Source: Streptomyces sp. NBC_00523
GTDB taxonomy: Bacteria > Actinomycetota > Actinomycetes > Streptomycetales > Streptomycetaceae
Length of the DNA: 64,000 nt
Direction of reading: 5' to 3'
NCBI RefSeq assembly: GCF_036346615.1
Contig: NZ_CP107836.1
Coordinates: 5,022,001 to 5,086,000 of the forward strand
Every line of letters begins with the position of its first letter. Position 1 is the stretch's first letter. The notes below the pieces were generated by a model, which saw only the letters and a program-made list of their open reading frames with translations, was not told the DNA's origin and did not search any database. Positions 52,677-61,626 of the stretch are shown here, piece after piece. A program made the translations under genes and the position numbers.

Positions 52677-52789
52677 GACATCACCTCCGGAACCGGGGTG
52701 AATCGTGCGACTACCCCATGAGTGAGCGCAATGCGTCCATACGCTCACCCGTGCGACGGGGCGATGCAAGAAGCCACGGCCGTGGAGGC

Positions 52790-52826
52790 CCCCGCCGCCC
52801 TCCGGATTTCGCCCGGAAGGCGGCGG
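52790..52826 (-). terminator. Terminator after the kinase-like/PQQ gene
   Basis: Stem CCCGCCGCC-ct-CCGG with CCGG-aa-GGCGGCGGG (9 plus 4 base pairs with an internal mismatch), 21 bases after the stop of the leftward gene. Confidence 0.65.
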
Positions 52827-52847
52827 GTGGCGGGCCGGGAGGTGCCG

Positions 52848-55568
52848 TCAGGCGACCGGGAAGGCGTACGCGTTGCGGCCGCGCCGGACGACCGCCGTCT
52901 TGTCGTACGCCAGCACCTGGTAGCCGGCGTTGACGGTCTCGCCCTCCGGGCCCTGGTCGCCGATGTCCTGGAACTTCCAGAGCCGCTTGCCGTCCGAGGT
53001 CGAGAAGGCGGTGACCTGGCCGGTGTCGGCCGCGAGCAGGGTGTCGCCGGTGGAGCTGACGGAGAGCACGGCGGAGCCGGTCCCCGCCGCCTCCGTGGAG
53101 CGCTGCCACGCCGGCTTCCCGCTCTTGCGGTCGACCGCCCCGACCATGTGGTTGCGGTTCGTGGTGTACAGCACATCGCCCGCCGTGAGCGACGGGCCGA
53201 AGACGGAGCCGTTCGTGGTGGCCTTCAGCGTCCACCGGGCCTTGCCGCCGGGGGTCTCGAAGGCGCGCAGGCCGCTGCCCTCGGCCGCGTACAGCATGCC
53301 GTCCTTGTCGCCGACCGCCGCCCCGCCGAGGTTGACGTTGCCGAACTGCCGGGTCCACTGGACCTTGCCGGTCTTGCGGTCGTAGCTGCGGAAGACGCCC
53401 TTGTTCTTCGCTGCCTTCAGGTCGGCCGGGGTGAGCGTCAGACGTTCCTGCCGTACGACGATGGCGTCCGGCCGGATCGCGATCAGGCGGAGCACGGGCG
53501 CGATCGGGCCCACCGCGTTGGGCACCGGGGTCCGCCACAGCTCCTTGCGCTGCACGATGTCGTAGCCGAACAGGTAGGACTTGACGACCTGCTGGTCCTT
53601 GCCGGGCTTCTGGCCCTTCTTCGGCTTCGGCGCCTTCACGGTGGTCCGGTGCGAGCCGGTGAACCAGATGGTCGCGCCCTCCGACCCGATCAGCGTGCGG
53701 ATCGTCATGCCGGGCACGCCCTGGAAGCCGTCGGAGAACGGAACCCGGTGGGCGGCCTTGCCGTCCTTCGCCGACAGCCACAGGAACTCCGTCGGCGTCG
53801 CGACGAAGCAGAACTCGTCGCCCGCGGCCAGCGCCGCCTGGCCCTTCGCGCCGTCCGCGTTCTGCCACAGCCTGCGGCCGGTCCGCAGATCGACGGCGCT
53901 GGCCTGGCTGTCGTCGGTGAGGACCAGCAGCCGGTTCTTCCAGACCGCGGCGGTCCGGGGGAGCGGGTCGGAGTCCGGGTGGTTGTAGACCCACTGGGGC
54001 TGCGGGGCGGACCCCGCCACGCTGGGCCCGCCCGACGTCGGTGCCGGCTTCGGGTCCGGGCCCGGCTTGTCGTCATCGTCGCCGGAGGTCAGCGCGTACA
54101 GCGTCCCGCCGCCGATGAGCAGCCCGGCCACGCCGCCCACCGCGCCGAACAGCAGCCCGCGCCGGCTGGGCCCGGAGCGCCGGGGCTCGGCGGGCGGTGC
54201 GACGTTCGGGATGGGCGCGGGCGGCAGCGGTACGGGGATGGGCTGGGGAGCCTGGTGCTGGTACGGCGGCTGCGGCTGCTGCTGCGGGTACCCGTACGCG
54301 GACTGGTCCGGCCACGGAGCGGGCTGCCCCTGCTGGGCGGGCGGGGCGGGCTGCCCCGGCTGCCCGATCGCCCCGAGCTGCGTGGTCCGGGTGTCCGGCA
54401 CGGCGGACGCGTCCGGGACCGTGCTGCCCCCGGCGACCGTCGGCTGCTGCCACGCGGGCACCGGAGTCGGCTCGTGCGGCGGCACGGCGTCCTGTATTTC
54501 GGGCTCGGGCGCCGGCCGGGGCGCGGGCGCGACGGCGTCCCAGACGTCCCCGTACGACTTCGGGGCATGCGCGCCCCGGGCGCCCGAGGGGTTCTCGTCG
54601 GACACCGGATACTGATCGGACACGGGGTTCTCCACAGACGCGTTCTTCATGGACACGGAATTCTCGGGCGCGGCCGCCAGCCGCCGGGCCTCGGCGCCCT
54701 GTTCGGACACCGCCGCCCCCAGCTCCTCCGGGAGCCAGCCGGACGCGGCCAGGGCGGACGCGCCCTCCAGGGCGAGTCCGGCGGCCACCGTGCCCGCCGT
54801 GGGGCGGTCGGCCGGGTCCTTCGCCAGGCAGCGGGCGATCAGGTCGCGCAGCTCGTCGGGGACACCGCCGAGCTCCGGGGCGGCCTGCGCGATGCGGTCG
54901 GCGGCCTCGGCCGGGGGGCCGTCCGCCAGCGGGGTCGTCCCGGTCGCCGCGTAGGCGAGCAGCAGGCCGAGCACGAAGAGGTCGGAGGCCGGGCCCGCCT
55001 CCTCGCCCGCGAGCTGTTCCGGGGTCAGATAGCCGAGCCGTACGGAGAGCCGGCCGCCCGGGCCCGCCGACGCCTCGGCCGCCGCGCCCAGCGGGCCGAA
55101 GGCGGTGAGCCGGGGGCCGTCCTCGGCGAGCAGCACGGTCCCGGGAGCCAGGCCGTGCAGCACGGCGCCGGTGGCGTGCACCCGGGACAGGGTCTCGGCG
55201 AGGCCCGCGCCCAGTATCCGCACGGCACGCCCGGGCAGCGGCCCCGCGGCCCCTATGGCCTCGGCCAGGGTCAGCGCGGGGACGTACGCCGCGGCGGTCC
55301 AGGGCGCGTCGGCCCCGTCCGCGCGGGTCTCCAGCGGCCCGTCGACCCAGCCCCCGGCGAGCCGGCCCGCGAGGCGCGCCTCCGCGTCGAAGCGGTGGCG
55401 GAAGGCGGGCGAGGCGGCGAGCCCGGGCCGGGCGGCGGTGACCACGACGAGCCCGGCGGGGTCCGTACCGTGCGCGAGGTACTGCACCGCGGCGGCCGTC
55501 TCACGCAAGCGGGCCAGCACGGTGTACGGACCGAAACGGCGTGGCTCGTCCTGACGCGGCGCCTCCAT
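52848..55568 (-). CDS. Kinase-fold (probable pseudokinase) protein with PQQ-like beta-propeller
   Basis: 906 residues, ATG at 55568. The N-terminal ~270 residues follow the Ser/Thr kinase fold (GPYTVLARLRETAAAVQYLA; YLTPEQLAGEEAGPASDLFV; KDPADRPTAGTVAAGLAL). The catalytic elements are missing: no glycine-rich loop; the VAIK lysine region is VVVTAAR; HRD is HGL (138-140); KPxN is APGT; DFG is AFG (156-158). It then has a Pro/Gln-rich linker, one membrane segment (LLFGAVGGVAGLLIGGGTLY) and a C-terminal PQQ-like propeller of ~350 residues (repeats such as VDLRTGRRLWQNADG). Topology suggests an external sensor linked to an inactive cytoplasmic kinase domain. Confidence 0.85.
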   Translation of the reverse strand: MEAPRQDEPRRFGPYTVLARLRETAAAVQYLAHGTDPAGLVVVTAARPGLAASPAFRHRFDAEARLAGRLAGGWVDGPLETRADGADAPWTAAAYVPALTLAEAIGAAGPLPGRAVRILGAGLAETLSRVHATGAVLHGLAPGTVLLAEDGPRLTAFGPLGAAAEASAGPGGRLSVRLGYLTPEQLAGEEAGPASDLFVLGLLLAYAATGTTPLADGPPAEAADRIAQAAPELGGVPDELRDLIARCLAKDPADRPTAGTVAAGLALEGASALAASGWLPEELGAAVSEQGAEARRLAAAPENSVSMKNASVENPVSDQYPVSDENPSGARGAHAPKSYGDVWDAVAPAPRPAPEPEIQDAVPPHEPTPVPAWQQPTVAGGSTVPDASAVPDTRTTQLGAIGQPGQPAPPAQQGQPAPWPDQSAYGYPQQQPQPPYQHQAPQPIPVPLPPAPIPNVAPPAEPRRSGPSRRGLLFGAVGGVAGLLIGGGTLYALTSGDDDDKPGPDPKPAPTSGGPSVAGSAPQPQWVYNHPDSDPLPRTAAVWKNRLLVLTDDSQASAVDLRTGRRLWQNADGAKGQAALAAGDEFCFVATPTEFLWLSAKDGKAAHRVPFSDGFQGVPGMTIRTLIGSEGATIWFTGSHRTTVKAPKPKKGQKPGKDQQVVKSYLFGYDIVQRKELWRTPVPNAVGPIAPVLRLIAIRPDAIVVRQERLTLTPADLKAAKNKGVFRSYDRKTGKVQWTRQFGNVNLGGAAVGDKDGMLYAAEGSGLRAFETPGGKARWTLKATTNGSVFGPSLTAGDVLYTTNRNHMVGAVDRKSGKPAWQRSTEAAGTGSAVLSVSSTGDTLLAADTGQVTAFSTSDGKRLWKFQDIGDQGPEGETVNAGYQVLAYDKTAVVRRGRNAYAFPVA

Positions 55569-55624
55569 GGCGCATCCCCCCTTGTGACCGTCCCGTCCCG
55601 TCCCCGGGGACCAGACGTTCGATC

Positions 55625-55802
55625 TTAGGGCCTGCCGTCCCGCTGCCGTCTGCCGGGCGACGTCTGGCACGCACGCTCGCGGCGTTGCCGAAAAGCCCTA
55701 GTAGCTCCGCTACGAGGACTTCCCGGCGCCTTGCGATCGCACGCACCAGACGCCGCCCGGCCGCCCTCCGGGCGACGACGGCAGCGGGACGGCAGGCCCT
55801 AA
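55625..55802. repeat. 178-bp palindromic element (MITE-like)
   Basis: Perfect 26-bp terminal inverted repeats (55625-55650 and 55777-55802; outer ends TTAGGGCCTGCC and GGCAGGCCCTAA). Inside lie imperfect nested repeats (CGTCTGGCACGCACGC against its partner near CACGCACCAGACG) and a small central hairpin TAGC-tcc-GCTA. No ORF. The right arm overlaps and supplies the stop codon of the gene at 55799-56083. I recall similar blocks scattered in Streptomyces genomes. It could move by a transposase in trans, or act as a structured RNA or terminator. Confidence 0.75.
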
Positions 55803-56083
55803 TGGGGCGGTTCCTGCGGCTTACCGCCCGGCTTGGACCACGGCCACCGGGGCCGCTCGCGCCCCTCGGGGGCGTACTCGTAGATCCAGCCCCGCTGGAT
55901 GCCCAGCCGCTTCGTGTGACCGGTCGGGGTCCTGCGGTACGCGTACACCGTGGGCGGTCCGCCGGCCGCGTCCGGGACGGGGACCTCGTACCACTTGGGC
56001 GGGTGGCCGGTCGCGCCGGTCAGGACGGGCAGGACCCGGCCGTCCAGCGGGCCGCCGACGAAGGCGGTGTTCTCACTTCTCAC
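55799..56083 (-). CDS. Hypothetical protein, C-terminus altered by the palindromic element
   Basis: 94 residues, GTG at 56083. Sequence TAFVGGPLDGRVLPVLTGAT, WYEVPVPDAAGG and PTVYAYRRTPTG suggest a compact beta-rich protein. Its stop (TAG) lies inside the right inverted repeat of the 178-bp element, so its natural end may have been replaced. No family recognised; the start context is weak. Confidence 0.55.
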   Translation of the reverse strand: MRSENTAFVGGPLDGRVLPVLTGATGHPPKWYEVPVPDAAGGPPTVYAYRRTPTGHTKRLGIQRGWIYEYAPEGRERPRWPWSKPGGKPQEPPH

Positions 56084-56100
56084 CCGGCCAGTCTGACCGA

Positions 56101-56853
56101 TCACTCCGGCGGCAGCAGATGCGCGACCGCGCCGGTCAGCGGGGCGAGCCGGTCCACCAGCCGCCCGGCCGGGCCCTCCGCGGTCTCCAGCGGGAGCAGC
56201 GCGGCCACGGCGGCCGCGGTCTGCGGGTCCGAGGACGAGGTGACGGCCAGCAGGCCGATGAACTGGTCGACCAGCCAGTCCCGCAGCTCGGCGGCGTCCG
56301 GCCGCTTGCCCTCGTCCAGCCAGATCAGAGAGGCGGCCTCGACCGCGGCGATCCAGGTGCGCACCATCATGCTCATCCGGGGCGCGGGTTCGCTGTGCTC
56401 GCCGTGGCCCAGGTGGCACAGGATCTGCTCGGCCGCCGCGCGCCGCACCTCGTCCACGATGGTGGTCGTCCGGGAGGTCTCGGCGACGCTGCCGCCCCGG
56501 AGCAGGGCGCTGAAACCGGCGTCGTGCTCGTCCACGAAGGCGAGATAGCGGTCGAGGACGCGGGTCACCCGCTCGGTCGGCGGGCCCTCGGGGGGCTCGG
56601 CGAAGCACAGCTTCAGCTGCTCGGCGGCCGAGCGGAGCGCCGCCTCGTACAACTGCTGCCGCCCGCCCGGGAAGTAGCGGTACACCAGTGGGCGCGACAC
56701 CCCGGCCACCGCCGCGACCTCGTCCAGCGAGACCTCGTCGGGGGGCCGGTGCGCGAAGAGCGTGAGGGCCGCGCCGAGCAGCTGGGTGCGGCGTTCCTCG
56801 ACGCTGAGTCTTCGGTACGCGCGGCCGGGCGGCGCGGCGGCGGCTGGGGTCAT
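56101..56853 (-). CDS. TetR-family transcriptional regulator
   Basis: 250 residues, ATG at 56853, 26 bases after the diiron oxygenase stop and so probably co-transcribed with it. N-terminal TetR HTH: RRTQLLGAALTLFAHRPPDE and SLDEVAAVAGVSRPLVYRYF. The C-terminal ligand domain is larger than average. Likely regulates the divergent diiron genes at 56880-59111; no clear operator palindrome was found between them. Confidence 0.88.
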   Translation of the reverse strand: MTPAAAAPPGRAYRRLSVEERRTQLLGAALTLFAHRPPDEVSLDEVAAVAGVSRPLVYRYFPGGRQQLYEAALRSAAEQLKLCFAEPPEGPPTERVTRVLDRYLAFVDEHDAGFSALLRGGSVAETSRTTTIVDEVRRAAAEQILCHLGHGEHSEPAPRMSMMVRTWIAAVEAASLIWLDEGKRPDAAELRDWLVDQFIGLLAVTSSSDPQTAAAVAALLPLETAEGPAGRLVDRLAPLTGAVAHLLPPE

Positions 56854-56879
56854 GACACCCAGCCTAAGCGCACCCACCG

Positions 56880-57815
56880 TCACGCCAGCAGGCCCGAGCT
56901 CTTCCAGAGCCGGCGCCCCACCCCGTTCAGGACACCGATGTCCTCGAAGAAGTCGGTCAGCCGCCTGGCACCCGTCTGCATGACCTCCGCCCGGTGTCCG
57001 CTGGCCTTGACCTGGGCGACCGCCTCGTGGCGGTTCAGGCCGACGTTCTCGTACACCTGCGGGTTGATGAAGCAGACGGAGAAGACCCGGGCGGCCTGTC
57101 CCGAGCTGACGCGGGCCAGTTCGCGTTCCCAGCGCGGCGCGGTCACCATCTGGCGGCGCAGCTCCTCGCGGGCGTAACGGACGTGCCGGGCCTCCTCGAT
57201 GACGTGGATGCGGGTCACCCCGCGCACCAGGGGCTGGACGCGCTCGTCGGGGAAGGTCAGCCGCTGCATCCAGTCGAGGATCTCCTCGCCGAGGAGCGTC
57301 CCGGCGAACGAACCGGGCGTCGTGGACACGCTCTTCAGGACGCGCGCCATGTTGTGGTAGCGGCGCGGCACGGTGTACGTGGGCCCGCCGCCCCAGGTGA
57401 TCATGCGTCCGAACATCATCGAGTGCCGGCACTCGTCGGCGATCTCGGTGAGCGCGTAGCGGACGTGGTTGCTGGTCGGGGGCTTGTCGTAGACGTGCCG
57501 GACGAGCAGCTGCATGAGGATGATCTCGAACCAGATGCCGAGCGAGGCGAGGGACGCGGCCTCGTGCCGGGCGAGTTCCTGCCGCTGGTCGTGCGACATC
57601 CGCTGCCACAGCGGGGTGTCGTAGAGCGAGACCAGCTCGGGCGGCCAGAACCACTTGCCGTCCTCCGGCAGGGCGTCCCAGTCGAGTTCCTTGTCGGGGT
57701 CGAAGGAGTGCTTGGCGGACGCCTCCAGGAGCCGTTCGGCTATCTGCTCGCGGCCGCGCAGCGGGCCGAGTGCGTCGCGGAGCGTCTGCAGGTCGCTTTC
57801 GGACACGGTCGTCAT
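56880..57815 (-). CDS. AurF-like diiron oxygenase
   Basis: 311 residues, ATG at 57815. Diiron ligand motifs: ALTEIADECRHSMMFGRM (ExxH after an upstream Glu) and IHVIEEARHVRYAREELR (second ExxH, plus EE). It matches the AurF/N-oxygenase-like branch of diiron proteins. Substrate unknown: AurF itself oxidises an arylamine to a nitro group, whereas genomic members without a metabolite cluster have unclear roles. Divergent from another diiron protein and followed by a TetR gene. Confidence 0.85.
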   Translation of the reverse strand: MTTVSESDLQTLRDALGPLRGREQIAERLLEASAKHSFDPDKELDWDALPEDGKWFWPPELVSLYDTPLWQRMSHDQRQELARHEAASLASLGIWFEIILMQLLVRHVYDKPPTSNHVRYALTEIADECRHSMMFGRMITWGGGPTYTVPRRYHNMARVLKSVSTTPGSFAGTLLGEEILDWMQRLTFPDERVQPLVRGVTRIHVIEEARHVRYAREELRRQMVTAPRWERELARVSSGQAARVFSVCFINPQVYENVGLNRHEAVAQVKASGHRAEVMQTGARRLTDFFEDIGVLNGVGRRLWKSSGLLA

Positions 57816-57992
57816 CGCGGAGGCACCTCACCCATGGGTTACCGATGGTCACCCCCTATGAGACTGCTTGTCAGCAAGGCCGTCAATCCCTTGTGCGCGA
57901 CTTGTTGACCGCGCGTCTACCAACGTGTGAACCTGCCAACTGAGCGGGGAGCCCGCCGACTTCCCGGCAGTCGCGAGGCGAAGGAGCCGTCC

Positions 57993-59111
57993 GTGTCGAC
58001 CCACGACCTCTACACCACCGCCCCCGAGGAACCGCTCTGGACCGTGCCCGCCACCGGCGCCGCCCGCTTCAGCTGGGACTACGACGACGGCCGCGAGCGC
58101 CTTCTCGCCCTGTACCAGAAGGGCAAGGACAAGCAGTGGGACGGCAACAAGCGCATCGACTGGAGCCTGGAGGTCGACCCCACCGACCCGCTCGGCACCC
58201 CCGACGAGGCCCTGCCCCTGTACGGCACCCCGCACTGGGCGCGGATGACCGAGAAGGACCGGGGCGAGCTGCGGCAGCACTACACCTCCTGGCAGTTCAG
58301 CCAGTTCCTGCACGGCGAGCAGGGCGCGATGATCTGCGCCGCCCGCATCGTGGAGGCCGTCCCCGACCTGGACGCCAAGTTCTACTCCGCGACCCAGGCG
58401 ATGGACGAGGCCCGGCACGCGGAGATATACGGCCGGTTCCTGCACGAGAAGATCGGGATGCTCTACCCGGTCAACCACAACCTTCAGGGCCTGCTCGGCG
58501 ACACCCTGCGCGACTCCCGCTGGGACATGCCCTACCTCGGCATGCAGGTCCTCATCGAGGGCCTGGCGCTGGCCGCGTTCGGCATGATCCGCGACACCAC
58601 GACCCGGCCGCTGCCCAAGCAGATCCTGGCGTACGTGATGCAGGACGAGGCCCGCCACGTGGCCTTCGGGCGGATGGCGCTGCGCGACTACTACCAGCAG
58701 CTCAGCGACGCGGAACGGCGCGAGCGCGAGGAGTTCGTCATCGAGGGCTGCTACCTGATGCGCGACCGCCTCAGCGGGGTCGAGGTCCTGGAGAACTTCG
58801 GCGTCGGCAAGCAGGAGGCGAAGGAGCTCTCGGAGCACTCCGAATTCCTCCAGCTCTTCCGTAAGCTGCTGTTCAGCCGCATCGTCCCGTGCGTCAAGGA
58901 CATCGGCCTGTGGGGCGAACGGCTCCAGAAGGCCTACGTCGACATGGGCGTCCTCGAACTCGGCGACTCCAGCCTCGACCTGCTCATGGCTCAGGACGAG
59001 GAGATCGCCGAACAGCTCGACAAGGACCGCTTCGAGGCGGAGGAGCGGGCGAGGGTGGCGGAAGTGGCCGAGGCGATCGCACAGGGCGGGGTCGATGGGG
59101 CAGAAGCCTGA
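57993..59111 (+). CDS. Ferritin-like diiron protein
   Basis: 372 residues, GTG at 57993 with AAGGAG seven bases upstream. Ferritin-like four-helix bundle ligands: FLHGEQGAMICAARIVE (Glu), ATQAMDEARHAEIYGRFLHE (ExxH), MQVLIEGLALAAF (Glu) and VMQDEARHVAFGRMALRDYY (ExxH). It resembles large R2-like/aminobenzoate-oxygenase-type proteins. Its last 17 bases overlap the start of the kinase-like gene. Function not assigned; probably an oxidase acting with the divergent gene. Confidence 0.83.
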   Translation: MSTHDLYTTAPEEPLWTVPATGAARFSWDYDDGRERLLALYQKGKDKQWDGNKRIDWSLEVDPTDPLGTPDEALPLYGTPHWARMTEKDRGELRQHYTSWQFSQFLHGEQGAMICAARIVEAVPDLDAKFYSATQAMDEARHAEIYGRFLHEKIGMLYPVNHNLQGLLGDTLRDSRWDMPYLGMQVLIEGLALAAFGMIRDTTTRPLPKQILAYVMQDEARHVAFGRMALRDYYQQLSDAERREREEFVIEGCYLMRDRLSGVEVLENFGVGKQEAKELSEHSEFLQLFRKLLFSRIVPCVKDIGLWGERLQKAYVDMGVLELGDSSLDLLMAQDEEIAEQLDKDRFEAEERARVAEVAEAIAQGGVDGAEA

Positions 59112-60138
59112 CGGCGGCCGCGCGGCCGTCCACGCGGCGGTGGCCACCCGGCTCGCGCTGCTGAGCGACCGCCGCCTCGGCCGGGAAGTCGCCGCGGCCA
59201 CCCCGCTGAGCTCCGGCCTGGGCGGCCGGGCGGCGGAGCTGGACGTCGACGGCACCCGCGTCTTCGTGAAGCGGGTGCCCCTCACCGACCTCGAACTCCG
59301 CCCGGAACACGTGCGGTCCACCGCCAACCTCTTCGGGCTGCCGCTGTTCTACCAGTACGGGATCGGCTCGGCCGGATTCGGCGCCTGGCGGGAACTGGCC
59401 GCGCACATCCTCACCACGCGCTGGGTCCTCGACGGCGCCCACCCGGACTTCCCGCTGACGTACCACTGGCGGGTCCTGCCCGACACCCCGCCGCAGGGGT
59501 ACATGGACGCGCTCGGCGGCATCGAGGGCGCCGTGGCCCACTGGGAGGGCCACCCCGCCGTACGCACCAGGCTGGAGGCCATCGGCCGGTCCACCGCGAG
59601 CCTGGTCCTCTTCCTGGAACACGTGCCGCACACCCTGGGGTCCTGGCTGGCCGACCGCCGCGCCGACGCCGCGCGGGGCGGCGGGGCACCGCCGTACGCC
59701 CGGATCGACGCGGCCCTGACACGAGGCGCGGACTTCATGGGCGCGCATGGGTTCGTCCACTTCGACGCCCACTTCCGCAACGTGCTCACCGACGGCCGGT
59801 CGATCCGCTTCGCCGACTTCGGCCTCGCGCTCAGCACCGCCTTCGAACTCTCCGCCGAGGAGACCGCGTTCCTGGCCGCGCACCGCGCGTACGACCGCCA
59901 TTACGTCGCGGGCGACCTGCTGCGCCACCACTTGTCGGACGAGGTGTACGACGCCGCCTTCCTCCGGGCCTGGCTCGCGGGCACCCGCCCCGCCGCCGTA
60001 CCCCCCGAAGCCGCCGCACTCCTGGACCGCCACGCCCCGGCCGCCCTCGCCCTGGACGCCTTCCACCACAGCCTTCTGAAGGAGAGCCGGCGCACCCCGT
60101 ACCCCGCCGCCGCGATCGACGCGGCGGCGGGGCGGTGA
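59095..60138 (+). CDS. Protein-kinase-fold phosphotransferase
   Basis: 347 residues, overlapping the diiron gene by 17 bases. Atypical kinase fold with catalytic residues present: Lys in RVFVKRVPL, catalytic loop HFDAHFRNVL (HxDxxxxN), and FADFGLAL (DFG). It is more like aminoglycoside/choline-kinase-type enzymes than a Hanks kinase. Translational coupling links it to the diiron protein; it may phosphorylate a small molecule or a protein in that pathway. Confidence 0.8.
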   Translation: MGQKPDGGRAAVHAAVATRLALLSDRRLGREVAAATPLSSGLGGRAAELDVDGTRVFVKRVPLTDLELRPEHVRSTANLFGLPLFYQYGIGSAGFGAWRELAAHILTTRWVLDGAHPDFPLTYHWRVLPDTPPQGYMDALGGIEGAVAHWEGHPAVRTRLEAIGRSTASLVLFLEHVPHTLGSWLADRRADAARGGGAPPYARIDAALTRGADFMGAHGFVHFDAHFRNVLTDGRSIRFADFGLALSTAFELSAEETAFLAAHRAYDRHYVAGDLLRHHLSDEVYDAAFLRAWLAGTRPAAVPPEAAALLDRHAPAALALDAFHHSLLKESRRTPYPAAAIDAAAGR

Positions 60139-60140
60139 CC

Positions 60141-60644
60141 CTACGCGGGCGGCCGCTCCATGCAGACGAGGTCCGCGCGCTCGTCCCATGACGGAACGAC
60201 GGCGAAGCCGAGGCGTTCGTAGAGCGCGAGGGCCCCGGTGCGCCAGCGCCAGACCGAGAGCCGCACGGTGCGGGCGCCCGCGTGCCCGGCCCGCTCCAGC
60301 GCGGCGCCGACAAGCGCGGAGGCCACGCCCCGGCCGCGCGCGGCGGGGTCCGTCCAGAGCCGCTTGATCTCCGCCGCCCCGTCGACCGGGCCGGTGACCA
60401 CGACACAGCCCACCGCCGCACCGCCGTCCCGGGCGACGAGCACGGTGGCGTCCGCGAACGCGCGGTCCGGGTCCTCCGTCTCCCACCGGTAGCGATCGGG
60501 CAGCCCGGACGCGTCGGGGACGGGCGCGCCCTTCTCCGCCTCGGTGCACAGGTGGTAGTCGGTGAGCAGCGCGGCCAGGCCGGGCACGGCGCGCAGTGAG
60601 CCGGGCGGCGGGCAGTCCACGGAGACGGGGCGGTGGTCGTTCAT
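60141..60644 (-). CDS. GNAT-family N-acetyltransferase
   Basis: 167 residues, ATG at 60644. Acetyl-CoA-binding motif A: IKRLWTDPAARGRGVASALV (R/Q-x-x-G-x-G/A). Beta-strand VGCVVVTGPVDGAAEIKRL precedes it and GALALYERLGFAVVPSW is the usual C-terminal motif. Substrate unknown. Confidence 0.9.
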   Translation of the reverse strand: MNDHRPVSVDCPPPGSLRAVPGLAALLTDYHLCTEAEKGAPVPDASGLPDRYRWETEDPDRAFADATVLVARDGGAAVGCVVVTGPVDGAAEIKRLWTDPAARGRGVASALVGAALERAGHAGARTVRLSVWRWRTGALALYERLGFAVVPSWDERADLVCMERPPA

Positions 60645-60731
60645 GGCCCGAGAATCGCACGACGACGCCTCCGGCCCCCGGCCGGGCAGGCCCCGGAAGG
60701 CGTCGCGCGCGCATGCCGTAGCTTGTGCGGC

Positions 60732-61619
60732 ATGAGCATGCCCCCGCCCCCGCAGGACCCTTACGGCGCACCCCAGGGCCCCTACGGCCCGCCGCAGCCC
60801 CAGCCGAACCCGTACGCCCAGCAGCAGCCCTGGGGAGCCCCGCAGGGCGCCGCGCCCCAGCCGTGGGGAGCCCCGCAGGCCGCCGCACCCCAGCCGTGGG
60901 GAGCGCCCCCCGGTGGCCCCGGGTTCCCGCCGCCGGCCCGGCGGACCCGGCCCGGGGTGATCGCGGCGGCCGTCGCCGGGGCGCTCCTGGTGGCGGGCGG
61001 CGTCGTCTTCGGCGTCGTACAGCTGGGCGACAAGGCCGACGACAAGCTGCCGGTGTCCAGCGGGTCCGGCGGGTCCGACGGGTTCCCGGCCGCCGAGTAC
61101 AAGCTGACCGTGCCGAAGACCCTGCTTGAGGGCGACTACACCCTCCAGGCCGACACCTCGGCGACGGACGGCAAGGACATCGAGGAGACGTACGACCCGA
61201 CCATCCGCGACCCCAGGGCCGTGGTCACGCAGTACGCGTCGAAGGACGGCGGGACGCTGATCGTGTCGGGGATGTGGGGCCGCATCAAGAAGCCCGAGTT
61301 CTCCCGCGACACGATCCTCAAGGGCGCCGCCGAGGCCGAGGGCATGACCGTGGCGGTGCCCGCGCGGGAGTTCACGCCCGCGGGCTACGGGATCACCGTC
61401 GCCTGCGAGGTCGTCCGCTCCGAGGACGGCGGCGTCACCAGCACCCTGCCCATGTGCGCCTGGGGCGATGACAACACCGCCTCCTTCGTCGCCGTCGTCA
61501 CCGAGGAGACCGCGCTCCAGGACCCCGACGAGGTGGACCTCGCCGAGGCGGCCCGTCAGGCGGCCCAGGTCCGCAAGGAGATGCGCGAGCCGATCGGGTC
61601 GGGGGCGGCGGCCGGCTGA
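60732..61619 (+). CDS. Membrane-anchored protein with proline-rich repeats
   Basis: 295 residues, ATG at 60732. The N-terminal ~75 residues are low complexity with tandem copies of the short repeat PQPWGAPQ. One membrane segment (GVIAAAVAGALLVAGGVVFG) follows, then an extracellular domain of ~180 residues (EYKLTVPKTLLEGDYTLQAD, GMTVAVPAREFTPAGYGITV) containing two cysteines (Cys near VACEV and PMCAW). A Streptomyces-type secreted or surface protein of unknown function; divergent from the GNAT gene. Confidence 0.75.
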   Translation: MSMPPPPQDPYGAPQGPYGPPQPQPNPYAQQQPWGAPQGAAPQPWGAPQAAAPQPWGAPPGGPGFPPPARRTRPGVIAAAVAGALLVAGGVVFGVVQLGDKADDKLPVSSGSGGSDGFPAAEYKLTVPKTLLEGDYTLQADTSATDGKDIEETYDPTIRDPRAVVTQYASKDGGTLIVSGMWGRIKKPEFSRDTILKGAAEAEGMTVAVPAREFTPAGYGITVACEVVRSEDGGVTSTLPMCAWGDDNTASFVAVVTEETALQDPDEVDLAEAARQAAQVRKEMREPIGSGAAAG

Positions 61620-61626
61620 CCGGCCG

